In this document: positions 27,814-37,149 of the stretch, piece by piece
Layout: each line of letters starts with the position of its first letter
How positions within the stretch are numbered: the first letter of the stretch is position 1
Assembly: GCA_001950395.1 (NCBI GenBank)
Contig: BDLO01000001.1
Span: 1,773,979-1,837,978 of the forward strand
Source: Coriobacteriaceae bacterium EMTCatB1
Lineage (GTDB): Bacteria; Actinomycetota; Coriobacteriia; Anaerosomatales; Anaerosomataceae
Length of the DNA stretch: 64,000 nt
Reading direction: 5' to 3'
Notes under the pieces: model-generated
Seen by the model: only the letters and a program-made list of their open reading frames with translations
Database searches by the model: none
Told to the model about the DNA's origin: nothing
Position numbers and translations under genes: made by a program

Positions 27814-28875
27814 ATGGACATCGCCCAGAACGACGTCATGCTCCAGGCGCTTGCAGCCGTAGCGCCTGGGACGCCCCTGCGCGAGGGGCTGGATCACGTG
27901 ATCTCTGCTCGCACGGGCGCACTCATCGTCATCGGCGACGAGCGAGGAGTGGAGAGCATCAGCAACGGCGGCTTCGTCGTCGGCGTGCCGTACACGCCGC
28001 AGCGGCTGTTCGAGCTCGCGAAGATGGACGGCGCGATCACGCTCGACGCTGATATGAAGCACATCTTGAAGGCGAACGTCCACCTCGTGCCAGATCCCTC
28101 TATCCCGACATCTGAGACCGGCATGCGCCACCGCACGGCTGAACGAGTCAGCTTGCAAACCGATGCGCTCGTCATATCGATCTCCCAGCGCAGGGACGTC
28201 GTGAGCCTCTATCGGCGCGGTCAGAAGGTGGTGTTGGAGGACATCGAAGTCGTGCTCGCGAAGGCGAACCAGGCGCTGCAGACCCTCGAGCGGTACCGTA
28301 CCCGGCTCGACGAGGTGACGGCGCATCTCACGGTGCTCGAATTCGAGAACGTTTCGACGTTCCGCGAGGTTGCGCTCGTGATCCAGCGGGCCGAGATGGT
28401 TCTCAGGGTGGCGAAAGAGGTCAACCGCTACATAATCGAACTTGGCGAAGACGGGCGCCTCGTCAGGATGCAGTCCGATGAGCTCACGGCGGGTGTGGAC
28501 GACGACTACACCATGCTCGTCAGAGACTACGCGGCCGACCCGTCGCCGCGAACAGCTGCGCGCGTGAAGCAGAGGATCGCCGCGATGAAGCCCGACCAGC
28601 TTCTCGATCCGCTTGCCGTGATACACGCGCTGGGACACGCGGGCGGCGCAGATCTTGTCGAACAGCAAGTGCGTCCTCGTGGGTACCGCGTTCTGAGACA
28701 CATACCGGCGCTGCCTGGTTCGGTGGCCAATCGAGTGGTCGACAAGTTCCAAACGCTCGCGGCGCTTCTCGGTGCCTCTGAGCAGCAGCTCGATGACGTC
28801 GAGGGTGTCGGCTCGAGACGGGCTGCGGCCATTCTCGACGGCTTGCGGCGCATGCGCGAGCACCCAGGAGGCTGA
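27814..28875 (+). CDS. disA: Diadenylate cyclase DisA (c-di-AMP synthase, DNA integrity scanner)
   Basis: A 353-aa octameric enzyme that makes cyclic di-AMP while scanning DNA for branched structures. The DAC domain has DGA at 72-74 and RHRT at 105-108, the two catalytic motifs. A helical spine follows (about 150-290). The C-terminal helix-hairpin-helix DNA-binding part ends with DDVEGVGSRRAAAILDGLRRM. ATG 27814 has AGGAGG 4 bases upstream; ATG 27799 and GTG 27778 are in frame but poorer. Confidence 0.95.
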   Translation: MDIAQNDVMLQALAAVAPGTPLREGLDHVISARTGALIVIGDERGVESISNGGFVVGVPYTPQRLFELAKMDGAITLDADMKHILKANVHLVPDPSIPTSETGMRHRTAERVSLQTDALVISISQRRDVVSLYRRGQKVVLEDIEVVLAKANQALQTLERYRTRLDEVTAHLTVLEFENVSTFREVALVIQRAEMVLRVAKEVNRYIIELGEDGRLVRMQSDELTAGVDDDYTMLVRDYAADPSPRTAARVKQRIAAMKPDQLLDPLAVIHALGHAGGADLVEQQVRPRGYRVLRHIPALPGSVANRVVDKFQTLAALLGASEQQLDDVEGVGSRRAAAILDGLRRMREHPGG

Positions 28876-29034
28876 AGCCGGGAAGCGCCTCGACGGTGAT
28901 GGCTGCCGCTCGTCCCTCGTCGAAGCCCGCTTGTCGGGATGTGTGGTAGACTGACTTCGGGTTGAGGGACTCTCTGTACTAGGCCATGAGGAGGTGAGGG
29001 CGCACCGGCAGATGCGTCTCCGGTCGTCGCAGGC

Positions 29035-30069
29035 ATGATCGTGCAGCTGATGCGCTTCGTGCTGCTGACGGCGGGTGCGTTCGGTGGATACTCGGTCGCA
29101 CGGCTCGCTGACTGGCCGTCCCAGACAGGCTTCTCTCAGGAATCCGTCATCATCCTCTTCATCATTCTGGGAAGCTCGATGGGATACCTGCTCGGCGGCA
29201 TCCTTGGCCGAGAGATGACCGTGCAGTTCCGTCGCATCGAGCAGCAAGTCTCCGAGTATCGGCCAGCCGAGCTCTTGTTCGGCGCTGTCGGGCTGATCAT
29301 CGGGCTCGTCATCGCGTTCTTCATCTCAGACCCGCTGGGTCTGCTCAAACCGGCGTGGCTTGCCTTCCTGGCGAAGGTCGGCGTGTACGGGCTGTTCGCC
29401 TACGGCACAGCGAGGCTCTTCTTGCTGCGACGGCACGAGGTTGCCGACGAGCTGTTCACACAGGGAAGCCCATCCACTCACGAGCGACCGAAGTTCCTCG
29501 ACACGAGCGCGGTCATCGACGGCCGGTTCGAGGCGATCGTCAAGTCTGGGTTCCTGGAAGGCCCTCTTCGCGTTCCACGCTTCGTCCTGGTGGAGCTGCA
29601 GACGCTCGCGGACTCCGCGGATGACTTGAAACGCGCGCGAGGGCGCAGAGGCCTCGATACGCTGACGGCCCTCTCCGCGCTCGAAGACGTCGTGACGGTC
29701 ATCGATGCCGACTACCCGGACGTGCCGACGGTCGACGCGAAGATGATACGGCTTGCCCAGTCCTCAGGCGGCGCGATCGTCACGGCCGACCACAACCTGA
29801 CCCAAGTCGCGCGGGTCGAGGGTGTGGATGTGCTGAACCTCAACGAGCTCGCCGAGGCCGTTCGTCCCGTCTACTTGCCTGGCGACAAGCTCGTTCTAGG
29901 CGTTGCGAAGCCGGGCAAGGAGCCCGATCAGGGGGTCGGTTACCTCTCGGACGGCACCATGGTGGTCGTCAGCGACGGGCGCGGTTCGATCGGGAAGGAG
30001 ATCGAGGTGGAAGTGACCTCGGTCTTGCAGACGTCCGCCGGGCGCATGATCTTCGCCAAGGCGGTGTGA
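29035..30069 (+). CDS. Membrane PIN/TRAM-domain protein (YacL-like)
   Basis: A 344-aa protein. About four N-terminal membrane helices (residues 1-135) are followed by a PIN nuclease domain with acidic residues in FLDTSAVIDGRFE, VPRFVLVELQ, TVDAKMIRLAQ and IVTADHNLTQVA. A TRAM RNA-binding domain ends it (LSDGTMVVVSDGR to EIEVEVTSVLQTSAGRMIF). This is the YacL family, found between disA and ispD in many Gram-positives. PIN domains usually cut RNA. No strong SD is visible before ATG 29035. CarD, which often occupies this place in actinobacteria, is absent. Confidence 0.9.
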   Translation: MIVQLMRFVLLTAGAFGGYSVARLADWPSQTGFSQESVIILFIILGSSMGYLLGGILGREMTVQFRRIEQQVSEYRPAELLFGAVGLIIGLVIAFFISDPLGLLKPAWLAFLAKVGVYGLFAYGTARLFLLRRHEVADELFTQGSPSTHERPKFLDTSAVIDGRFEAIVKSGFLEGPLRVPRFVLVELQTLADSADDLKRARGRRGLDTLTALSALEDVVTVIDADYPDVPTVDAKMIRLAQSSGGAIVTADHNLTQVARVEGVDVLNLNELAEAVRPVYLPGDKLVLGVAKPGKEPDQGVGYLSDGTMVVVSDGRGSIGKEIEVEVTSVLQTSAGRMIFAKAV

Positions 30070-30070
30070 C

Positions 30071-30778
30071 GTGCGCGTGGGAGCCATCGTCGCGGCAGCG
30101 GGCTCCGGAGAGCGCTTCGGCCGGCCGGGTGGGAAGCAGCTTGCGCCGCTCGCAGGGGCGACCGTTCTCGAGCACACGGTGCGGGCGGTCGCGGCAAGCG
30201 AGCGGGTCGAGGGCGTCGTGGTCGTGGCCAACCTCGACCACGTGGACGCGATCGCAGGGCTCCTCGCGGGCGAACCCAAAGTCGTGAGCGTGGTCGCAGG
30301 CGGCGCGACGCGACAGGAATCCGTCGCGCGCGCCCTCGATGCGCTCCCGCCCGAGGTGGAGGTCGTCGTCGTTCACGACGGCGCACGCCCGCTCGTTACC
30401 CCGGAGCTGCTGGAGGCGGTGCTGGTCGAGCTCGACGAGAGCGTGGATGCGGTCATCGTCGGCTACCCGTGCTTCGACACCGTGAAATCGGTCGGCCCAG
30501 ACGGGCTCGTCGTGCGCACCGAGGATCGCGGGCGCCTCTGGCTGGTGCAGACCCCGCAAGCGTTCTGGGCTCGTGCGTTGCGAGCGGCGTTCGAGCGTGC
30601 GCAGTGCTCAGGCGTGACTGCCACTGACGACGCTGCGGTCGTGGAGGCCGACGGCGGACGGGTTCGCGTAGTGAGGGGCCCCCGTGACAACATCAAGATC
30701 ACGGTCCCGGAAGACTTGGCCATAGCGGAGGCGGTCTTGCAGGTCCGCGGCCTGGCACGCGGAGGAGGTGCGAGATGA
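30071..30778 (+). CDS. ispD: 2-C-methyl-D-erythritol 4-phosphate cytidylyltransferase
   Basis: A 235-aa MEP-pathway enzyme that joins CTP and MEP to give CDP-ME for isoprenoid synthesis. The N-terminus VGAIVAAAGSGERFG forms the CTP-binding loop with GKQLAPLAG. HDGARPLV and ATDDAAVVE are further family motifs. The start is GTG 30071, 1 base after the previous stop codon. The 3' end overlaps ispF by 4 bp (ATGA), consistent with one operon and coupled translation. Confidence 0.94.
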   Translation: MRVGAIVAAAGSGERFGRPGGKQLAPLAGATVLEHTVRAVAASERVEGVVVVANLDHVDAIAGLLAGEPKVVSVVAGGATRQESVARALDALPPEVEVVVVHDGARPLVTPELLEAVLVELDESVDAVIVGYPCFDTVKSVGPDGLVVRTEDRGRLWLVQTPQAFWARALRAAFERAQCSGVTATDDAAVVEADGGRVRVVRGPRDNIKITVPEDLAIAEAVLQVRGLARGGGAR

Positions 30779-31269
30779 GCGGCGCGTCGTACCGCGTAGG
30801 GATCGGGTTCGATGCTCACGCGTTCGAGCCCGGAAGACCGCTCATTCTCGGCGGGGTCGAGCTGCCGAGCGAGCGCGGGCTTGCCGGCCACTCCGATGCC
30901 GACGTGCTCGTGCATGCGCTCATGGACGCGATACTCGGCGCGCTGCGGGAAGGCGACATCGGCCGCCTGTTCCCCGACGACGACCCGGCATACGCGGGCG
31001 CTTCGAGTGTGGGGCTGCTGGAGCAAGTGGCATCGCTCATGCACGACCGCGGCTTCGAGCTCGCGGATGCGGACTGCGTGCTTGCGCTCGAGCGTCCGAA
31101 GATCGCGCCGTACCGTGACGCGATGCGGGAGCGAATCGCGCGAGCGTTGGGTGTCGAGCCGGAGCGCATCGGCGTGAAAGCGACCACCACGGAAGGGCTC
31201 GGGTTCGTCGGGCGTCAAGAGGGGGCCGCGGCCTACGCCGTCGTGCTTCTGGAGCGTACGCAGCCATGA
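30775..31269 (+). CDS. ispF: 2-C-methyl-D-erythritol 2,4-cyclodiphosphate synthase
   Basis: A 164-aa trimeric enzyme, two steps after IspD in the MEP pathway. Zinc ligands are in GFDAHAFEPG (Asp-x-His) and in HSDADVLVHALMDAI. The family segment ALREGDIGRLFPDDDP follows, and KATTTEGLGFVGRQEG is at the end. GAGGAGGTG precedes ATG 30775. Both its ends overlap neighbours by 4 bp. Confidence 0.95.
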   Translation: MSGASYRVGIGFDAHAFEPGRPLILGGVELPSERGLAGHSDADVLVHALMDAILGALREGDIGRLFPDDDPAYAGASSVGLLEQVASLMHDRGFELADADCVLALERPKIAPYRDAMRERIARALGVEPERIGVKATTTEGLGFVGRQEGAAAYAVVLLERTQP

Positions 31270-32720
31270 GCGAGCGTACGCGCTTCGCGCCCGCGCCGAC
31301 CGGCTCCCTACACGTGGGAGGTGCGCGCACGGCCCTGTTCAGCTGGCTGGTCGCGCGGGCCACAGGCGGACAGTTCGTGGTCCGCCTCGAGGACACGGAC
31401 GCCGCGAGGGTGGTTCCGGGAGCCGACGCGGCGCTGCTCGAGGACCTGCGATGGCTTGGGCTCGATTGGGACGAGGGCCCTGACGTAGGCGGACCGCATG
31501 CGCCCTACCGGCAGTCGGAGCGCGTCGAGGTCTATCGCGCGGTTTGGAATCGGCTCGCGGACGCAGGCGCCCTGTACCCGTGCTACTGCACCCCGGAGGA
31601 GCTCGAAGCGGCGCGCGAGGCGGACCGCGCTCGTGGTCGCGCTCCTCGCTATCCCGGCACGTGCCGGAACCTCTCGTCGGCCCAGCGCGCTCGTCTCGAA
31701 GCGGAGGGGCGGCGCCCGGCGTGGCGCTTCGCCGTGCCCGAAGGACGGCGCGTCGCATTCGAAGACGCCGTGCACGGCTCGATGGAGTTCTCCACTGAGG
31801 AGATCGGCGACTTCGTGGTGCTGCGGTCCGACGGCCGCGCGACGTACGATCTCGCGTGCGTAGCCGACGACGTCGCGATGGGGATCACGTTCGTCGTGCG
31901 GGGTGACGACCACCTCGCGAACACCGCTCGTCAGATCCTGCTGCTCGAGGCGATGGGGGCCGCTCTTCCGCGATACGCGCACCTGCCGCTCGTCACCGCC
32001 CCCGGCGGCCAGCCGCTCTCCAAGTCGCAGGGCGGTTCGGCGCTCGCGGAGCTGCGAGCCGAGGGCTTCCTGCCGTCTGCCGTCGTGGAGTACGTGGCCT
32101 CGCTCGGGTGGAGGGTTCCCGAGGGGCTCGAGGTGCGAGGTCCCCGCGATTTGGTTCCGGCATTCGACATCAGGGCCGTCTCGCCGTCGCCCTCTGTGCA
32201 CGACCTCGCCAGGCTTCGAGCGGTGAACGCAAGGCACCTGCGGCATCTCACAGACGCCGCATTCGCCGAGTTCGCGGAGTGGTTCCTGCCGCCGCTGCCA
32301 GACGGCATCGACCGCGAGGCGCTTCTCGCCATCGCGCGCGAGGAGGCGGAGACCGGGGCCGACATCTCGCGTATCGCGGCTCGGATCGCGTCGCCGCCAG
32401 ATCCGGCGTCGGTCGTCGATACCCGCGTCGTCGAAGCCGTGCGCTCAGCGCTCGACGCGGCGTCCGTCTGGGACCCGGAGGCGATCTCGCAGCGTGTGAA
32501 GGACGAGTTCAAGAGCCGCGGCCTCACAGTCAAAGAGGGAATGCACGCGCTGAGGCAGGCCCTGATCGGAGTCGCGGACGGGCCGCCGATCGCGTCGTTG
32601 CTTCGGGCGCTCGGGCCCGCCGAGACCGAGTCTCGCATCGGTCGCGTATCGTTGACGGAGCCCGGCTCCTCCGGCGATAGTGATGTGTCCCAGCACTCCG
32701 CGGGCGGCCAGGAAGCGTGA
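31266..32720 (+). CDS. gltX: Glutamate--tRNA ligase
   Basis: A 484-aa class I synthetase. The HIGH-type motif is in [20 protein letters not shown], and the KMSKS-type motif is the variant LSKSQGG. The catalytic core has [19 protein letters not shown] with two cysteines, and the C-terminal anticodon-binding region is helical. It charges tRNA-Glu. If GatCAB is present the enzyme may also misacylate tRNA-Gln, but this window cannot show it. ATG 31266 overlaps ispF by 4 bp. The last 20 residues are Ser/Gly-rich. Confidence 0.94.
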   Translation: MSERTRFAPAPTGSLHVGGARTALFSWLVARATGGQFVVRLEDTDAARVVPGADAALLEDLRWLGLDWDEGPDVGGPHAPYRQSERVEVYRAVWNRLADAGALYPCYCTPEELEAAREADRARGRAPRYPGTCRNLSSAQRARLEAEGRRPAWRFAVPEGRRVAFEDAVHGSMEFSTEEIGDFVVLRSDGRATYDLACVADDVAMGITFVVRGDDHLANTARQILLLEAMGAALPRYAHLPLVTAPGGQPLSKSQGGSALAELRAEGFLPSAVVEYVASLGWRVPEGLEVRGPRDLVPAFDIRAVSPSPSVHDLARLRAVNARHLRHLTDAAFAEFAEWFLPPLPDGIDREALLAIAREEAETGADISRIAARIASPPDPASVVDTRVVEAVRSALDAASVWDPEAISQRVKDEFKSRGLTVKEGMHALRQALIGVADGPPIASLLRALGPAETESRIGRVSLTEPGSSGDSDVSQHSAGGQEA

Positions 32721-32722
32721 GC

Positions 32723-33421
32723 ATGTTCGAGCGCATGAGAAGAGACATCGAGGCAATCAAGGAGCGCGATCCAGCGTGCACCTCGACGCTCTCTGCGCTC
32801 ACCAACTACCCGGGCCTGTGGGCGGTGTGGTGGCACCGCGTCGCACACCGGCTTCACAGAGCGGGCCTCGTGTGGCTGGCCAGGCGCATCAGCCAAGTGG
32901 TCCGTCATTACACAGGCATCGAGATCCACCCTGGCGCGACGATCGGTGAGGGGTTCTTCATCGATCACGGCATGGGCGTCGTGATCGGCGAGACCACCAT
33001 CATCGGGAACAACGTCACCATGTACCAGGGCGTCACGCTGGGCGGCACCGGCAAGGAGCACGGGAAGCGGCACCCCACGATCCAGGACAACGTGGTGATC
33101 GGCGTCGGCGCGACGGTGCTGGGCAACATCACGGTGGGAAGCCATTCGAAGATCGGTGCAGGCGCTGTCGTCATCCAAGACGTCCCCTCGAACTGCACGG
33201 TGGTCGGCGTTCCTGGAAGGATCGTGGTCAGGGAGGGCGAGCGCGTTGATGCGATCGACCTCCATCACGAGGACCTGCCCGACCCCGTGGTCGAGATGTT
33301 CCGGACCCTCCAGCGGCGCATCGAGCGGCTGGAGGCACGGCTGGAGCGCGACGAAGGGATCGCGTCTGAGGCCGGCGAGCCGGTATTCGAGCGGAAGTCC
33401 GACGACGAAAGGCGTTCGTGA
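32723..33421 (+). CDS. cysE: Serine O-acetyltransferase
   Basis: A 232-aa left-handed beta-helix (hexapeptide) acetyltransferase that makes O-acetylserine for cysteine synthesis. The N-terminus [18 protein letters not shown] and [17 protein letters not shown] are typical. The active-site region is [21 protein letters not shown], with the coil repeats after it. ATG 32723 lies 7 bases after AGGAAG; GTG 32717 overlaps the gltX stop and is the alternative. The last 45 residues extend past the usual CysE end as a charged helix. The gene leads into cysS by overlap. Confidence 0.93.
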   Translation: MFERMRRDIEAIKERDPACTSTLSALTNYPGLWAVWWHRVAHRLHRAGLVWLARRISQVVRHYTGIEIHPGATIGEGFFIDHGMGVVIGETTIIGNNVTMYQGVTLGGTGKEHGKRHPTIQDNVVIGVGATVLGNITVGSHSKIGAGAVVIQDVPSNCTVVGVPGRIVVREGERVDAIDLHHEDLPDPVVEMFRTLQRRIERLEARLERDEGIASEAGEPVFERKSDDERRS

Positions 33422-34926
33422 TGGCCATACGCGTCTACAACACGATGTCGCGCACCAAGGAGGACTTCGTGCCTCGTGAGCCGGGCAAGGTCGCGATGTA
33501 CGTGTGCGGCCCCACCGTCTACAACCACATCCACGTCGGGAACGCGCGTACCTTCCTCTCGTTCGACGTCATACGCCGCTACCTGATGTGGCGGGGGTAC
33601 GAAGTGACCTTCGTGCAGAACATCACCGACGTCGACGACAAGATCATCAAGCGCGCCCAGGAGGAGGGAAGGTCGCCCGCGGAGATCGCCGAGACCTATA
33701 CGCTCGCGTTCCGCTCCGCGATGGATGCTCTCGGCGTCCTGCCGCCGACGAGGCAGCCGCTTGCCACGCAGACGATACCGGACATGATCGCGATGGTGGA
33801 GCGGCTCATCGAGCGCGGGCACGCGTACGTGGTGGACGGCGACGTGTACTTCTCGGTGCGCTCGTACCCAGGGTACGGCGAGCTTTCGGGGCGCGACATC
33901 GACGAGCTCGAGGCGGGTGCGCGCGTCGAGGTGGACGAGCGAAAGCAGGATCCGCTGGACTTCGCGCTCTGGAAAGCGGCCAAGCCAGGCGAGCCGCACT
34001 GGCCGAGCCCGTGGGGGGAAGGCCGTCCCGGCTGGCACCTGGAGTGCTCTGTGATGTCCGAGCGCGAGCTGGGCGTGCCGTTCGACATCCACGGCGGAGG
34101 ATCGGACCTGGTCTTCCCTCATCACGAGAACGAACGCGCGCAGTCCGAGGCGGCTACTGGCAAGCAGTTCGTCCGCTACTGGATGCATGGCGGGATGCTG
34201 CAGATCGACTCCGAGAAGATGAGCAAGTCGCTCGGCAACTTCCTGTTGCTCAAAGACGTCCTTGCGAAGCACCCGGCCGCAGTCATTCGGATGCTGATGT
34301 TGCAGACGCACTACCGAAGCCCGCTCGACTTCTCAGACGCGCGGCTCGACGAAGCCGCAGCTGCGCTCGAGCGCATCACGAACGCCGTCCGCAACCTGCA
34401 GTGGGCTGTCGAGACGGCGGGCGGCGGACCGGGGGCTTCGTCGGACGCTCGGTCTGCGCTTGCTGACGCCGTTCGCGAGGCGCGGCAGCGGTTCGAGGAG
34501 GCCATGGACGACGACTTCAACACCGCCGGGGCCCTCGCCGCAGTCTTCGAGCTCGGACGGAAGTGCAATGCCTTCCTTGCTGAGAACGCCTCGGTGCTGG
34601 CCGCGGACGACCGAGCGGTGCTGGTCGATGCGGCCGCTGCCATCCGGGAGCTCCTGGGTGTGCTCGGCATCGAGTTGCAGCCGGCAGAACGAGAGGCCGA
34701 GCCTTCAGCAGACGTGATCGGCATGGCCCGCGACCTTGCCGGCTACTCCGGCTCCGACCCGGATGAGGCGCTGCGCGCTCTCCTCGCGGCTCGTGAGGCC
34801 GCGCGTGCCGAGCGCAACTGGGAGGCGGCTGACGCTGTCCGGGACGCGCTGGGCGTCCTTGGCTACGCGATCGAGGATACACCGCAGGGGCCGCGCGTGG
34901 TGCGTCGCGGCGGAGACTGGGGATGA
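33421..34926 (+). CDS. cysS: Cysteine--tRNA ligase
   Basis: A 501-aa class I synthetase. A zinc Cys sits in YVCGPTVYN, followed by the HIGH-type HIHVGNARTF. WHLECSVMS and the ECS-type Cys plus HHENERAQSEAATG give the other zinc ligands. KMSKSLGNF is the KMSKS loop. The C-terminal DALR-type domain contains DDDFNTAGALA. ATG 33421 overlaps the cysE stop by one base, and its stop overlaps rlmB by 4 bp. Having cysE next to cysS pairs cysteine supply with its use in translation. Confidence 0.95.
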   Translation: MAIRVYNTMSRTKEDFVPREPGKVAMYVCGPTVYNHIHVGNARTFLSFDVIRRYLMWRGYEVTFVQNITDVDDKIIKRAQEEGRSPAEIAETYTLAFRSAMDALGVLPPTRQPLATQTIPDMIAMVERLIERGHAYVVDGDVYFSVRSYPGYGELSGRDIDELEAGARVEVDERKQDPLDFALWKAAKPGEPHWPSPWGEGRPGWHLECSVMSERELGVPFDIHGGGSDLVFPHHENERAQSEAATGKQFVRYWMHGGMLQIDSEKMSKSLGNFLLLKDVLAKHPAAVIRMLMLQTHYRSPLDFSDARLDEAAAALERITNAVRNLQWAVETAGGGPGASSDARSALADAVREARQRFEEAMDDDFNTAGALAAVFELGRKCNAFLAENASVLAADDRAVLVDAAAAIRELLGVLGIELQPAEREAEPSADVIGMARDLAGYSGSDPDEALRALLAAREAARAERNWEAADAVRDALGVLGYAIEDTPQGPRVVRRGGDWG

Positions 34927-35663
34927 GCCACAGGATCGAGGGGCGTCGGGCCGTTCTCGAAGCGCTGCGCGGGGGGCTCGACGTCGAGCGCATCGAGATG
35001 GCGCGCGGGCTGAAGCGCGATGCGGTCCTGGAGGAGATCGCCCGTGAAGCGGCAGCCAGAGGCATCTCGGTAGCTGAAGTGCCACGCGAGGCCCTCGATG
35101 CTGCGAGCGAGCGCGGACGCCACCAAGGAGTGGCGGCGGTGCTGAGATCGTTCCAATGCGCGACGCTCGCCGAGGTGCTGCGTGCGACCGCAGGAAAGCC
35201 CGAAAGCCTCGTAGTCGTCCTCGACCACGTGACCGACCCCGGCAACTTCGGCGCCGTCGTGCGCTCAGCGGAGTGCGCCGGAGCTGATGCGGTGGTCGTC
35301 GCGGAGCGCAGGTCGGCGCCGGTGACCCCTGTCGTTCACAAGGCGGCAGCAGGCGCCTTGGCATACCTTCCGGTCGTGCAGGTCACGAATCTCGTGCGTG
35401 CCATCGAGGAGCTCAAGCAGGCCGGGTACTGGGTGCTCGGCGCCTCCGAGAGTGCGGAGATGGATCTTTGGCACGCGCCCCTCGAAGGCAGGGTCGCGCT
35501 CGCGCTTGGTTCCGAGGGGCGCGGGTTGTCGCGGCTGGTCGAGGCGTCGTGCGACGTGCTCGTCTCGATACCGATGCGCGGCAGCGTAGCGTCTTTGAAC
35601 GTCGCCCAAGCCGCGACGGTGCTCCTCTTCGAGTACGTTCGACGGAGCGCGAGCCGAGGATGA
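34923..35663 (+). CDS. rlmB: 23S rRNA (guanosine-2'-O-)-methyltransferase RlmB
   Basis: A 246-aa SpoU/TrmH-family enzyme that methylates G2251 (E. coli numbering) in the 23S rRNA P-loop. The N-terminal substrate-binding domain (IEGRRAVLEALRGG) is followed by the SPOUT knot: LDHVTDPGNFGAVVRSAECAGADAVV (motif 1), ALGSEGRGLSRL (motif 2) and IPMRGSVASLNVAQAATVLLFE (motif 3). The mrnC gene usual between cysS and rlmB in Firmicutes is absent. Overlaps of 4 bp occur at both ends. Confidence 0.93.
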   Translation: MSHRIEGRRAVLEALRGGLDVERIEMARGLKRDAVLEEIAREAAARGISVAEVPREALDAASERGRHQGVAAVLRSFQCATLAEVLRATAGKPESLVVVLDHVTDPGNFGAVVRSAECAGADAVVVAERRSAPVTPVVHKAAAGALAYLPVVQVTNLVRAIEELKQAGYWVLGASESAEMDLWHAPLEGRVALALGSEGRGLSRLVEASCDVLVSIPMRGSVASLNVAQAATVLLFEYVRRSASRG

Positions 35664-36166
35664 GGCACCTGATCGTCGACGGCTACAACGTGCTGCGCAC
35701 CTCGCGGCGCTACAAAGAAGCCGCCCGCCGAGACCTCGATTCCGCAAGGGCGCGTCTCGTCGCAGACGCGGCCGCGATCGTGGATGCCGAAACTCGTGTG
35801 ACTGTCGTGTTCGATGCGGGAGGCAATCGAGCTTCGACCGGGGCTATCGAGATGGTGGCTGGCGTGGAGGTGGTGTTCTCACCGTCCGGCAGGACAGCCG
35901 ACGACGTCATAGAGTCTCTTGCCGCGAGCGCGAAGTCGTCCGGCGAGGACGTCGTCGTCGTGACGTCGGACGCGGCCACTCAGCACGCCGTCATGGGCGG
36001 AGGCGTCGTCCGGATGTCTGCGAGGGAGTTCGGCGAACAGGTCGATCGCGATGAGGGCGAGCGTGCAGAATCTCTCAAAGGGGGAAGCGCTGCTGTTCCG
36101 ATCGAGAAGCGAATCGACGCCGAGGTGAGGCGCGTCCTCGAGCGCTGGATAGGGCGGGAGCGTTAA
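35660..36166 (+). CDS. NYN-domain ribonuclease-like protein (YacP family)
   Basis: A 168-aa protein of the YacP/Rae1 NYN family. LIVDGYNVLR is the first acidic motif, VTVVFDAGG the second, and TADDVIESLAA and VVVVTSDAATQHAV supply the remaining acidic residues. In Bacillus Rae1 cleaves mRNA in the ribosomal A site. ATG 35660 overlaps rlmB by 4 bp. It is the last gene of the long lysS-to-yacP string before a regulatory gap. Its stop codon lies in the palindrome TTAAGCGCGCTTAA (36163-36176). Confidence 0.87.
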   Translation: MRHLIVDGYNVLRTSRRYKEAARRDLDSARARLVADAAAIVDAETRVTVVFDAGGNRASTGAIEMVAGVEVVFSPSGRTADDVIESLAASAKSSGEDVVVVTSDAATQHAVMGGGVVRMSAREFGEQVDRDEGERAESLKGGSAAVPIEKRIDAEVRRVLERWIGRER

Positions 36167-36181
36167 GCGCGCTTAATTCTA

Positions 36182-36274
36182 CGTCAACAAGATTCGGGTC
36201 TCCTGCACGCGCCAAGAACATATTCGTTCATGTTGCTCGAAACCTGTTGACGCGAATCTCTTGAGTGCTAGATT
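36182..36274 (+). promoter_or_regulatory. Promoter and repeat-rich control region of the sigH-like gene
   Basis: TTGACG (36247-36252), 16 bp, TAGATT (36269-36274) looks like a promoter. Around it CGTCAACA (36182-36189) faces TGTTGACG (36245-36252), and AGATTCG occurs at 36190-36196 and 36270-36276 and inverted at 36253-36259. AACAT/ATGTT (36217-36234) is another inverted repeat. The stretch is AT-richer than its surroundings. Confidence 0.5.
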
Positions 36275-36359
36275 CGACTCGCGCCTCGTGTCGGTTTTCA
36301 CAAGCGCATCGATAGAAGCCCTGCCCTGCTGGGGGAGTCGTCAAGGGAGGGACGTCACC

Positions 36360-37013
36360 TTGCAAAGCGCGCAGAAGCACCCACGAAGAAGGCTCGGACA
36401 GGCGGCAGACGAAGAGATCCAGCTGATCCAGGCAGCACAGGCGGGAGACGACAGAGCGAGCACCGAGATCCTCCGGCGATATCGAGGATTCGTGCGATGC
36501 AAAGCTCGATCATATTTCCTTGCTGGAGCGGACCGCGAGGACGTCATCCAAGAAGGCATGATCGGTCTCTACAAAGCGATCAGAGACTTCGATCCTTCCA
36601 AGCAGTCGAGCTTCCGATCCTTCGCAGAGCTGTGCGTCACCAGGCAGCTCATCACGGCGATCAAGTCAGCGACGCGCCAGAAGCATGCTCCGCTGAACTC
36701 GTACGTGTCCCTTTCCCGCACCGCGGGGCCCGAGGAGGAGGGCGAGCGGGTGCTCGCCGACATCCTGGCGGTTCGCGAGGTGTGCGACCCGGCCGAGCTG
36801 GTCATCTCGGCGTGGGAGGCGACCAACATCCGCGAAGGCTTCTTGAGCGCGCTGTCGCCCTTCGAGTCTGAAGTGCTCCGGTTGTACGTGAACGGCAAGT
36901 CGTACCAGGAAGTAGCCGACACGCTCGGGCGACACACCAAGGCGGTCGACAACGCCATCCAGCGCATCAAGCGCAAGGTCGAGATCCAGGTGGAACGCTG
37001 CCGCGCATGCTGA
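36360..37013 (+). CDS. SigH-like alternative sigma factor (sigma-30 type)
   Basis: A protein of about 217 aa with sigma region 2 (YRGFVRCKARSYFLAGADRE, then DVIQEGMIGLYKAIRDFDPS) and region 4 (LSPFESEVLRLYVNGKSYQE). The sequence and its place between yacP and the rpmG-secE-nusG group match sigH of Firmicutes, which controls stationary-phase genes there. The start is TTG 36360, with AGGGAGGG 8 bases upstream; an in-frame TTG at 36261 has no support. A complex upstream region suggests regulated expression. Whether it drives the same regulon here is unknown. Confidence 0.9.
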   Translation: MQSAQKHPRRRLGQAADEEIQLIQAAQAGDDRASTEILRRYRGFVRCKARSYFLAGADREDVIQEGMIGLYKAIRDFDPSKQSSFRSFAELCVTRQLITAIKSATRQKHAPLNSYVSLSRTAGPEEEGERVLADILAVREVCDPAELVISAWEATNIREGFLSALSPFESEVLRLYVNGKSYQEVADTLGRHTKAVDNAIQRIKRKVEIQVERCRAC

Positions 37014-37070
37014 ACCGAACGATGACCGGCTAGCGCGGGTTCTTCCGGCCGGGTACAATTCTCGGCGCTC

Positions 37071-37145
37071 GCCGGCGTGGCTCAATGGCAGAGCAATCGC
37101 CTTGTAAGCGATAGGTTGTGGGTTCGATTCCCTCCGCCGGCTCCA
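37071..37145 (+). tRNA. tRNA-Thr(TGT)
   Basis: 75 bases with CCA encoded. Acceptor GCCGGCG pairs with CGCCGGC. The anticodon loop CTTGTAA in ATCGC/GCGAT reads TGT (threonine). A TACAAT box lies at 37054-37059, but no good -35 box is seen. Confidence 0.95.
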
Positions 37146-37149
37146 GCGC

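Noticed and set aside
36216-36229. GAACATATTCGTTC as a LexA SOS box upstream of the sigH-like gene
   Set aside because: The half-sites GAAC/GTTC are separated by 6 bases rather than the 4 of the Gram-positive SOS box, and the sigH-like gene is not a typical SOS gene.
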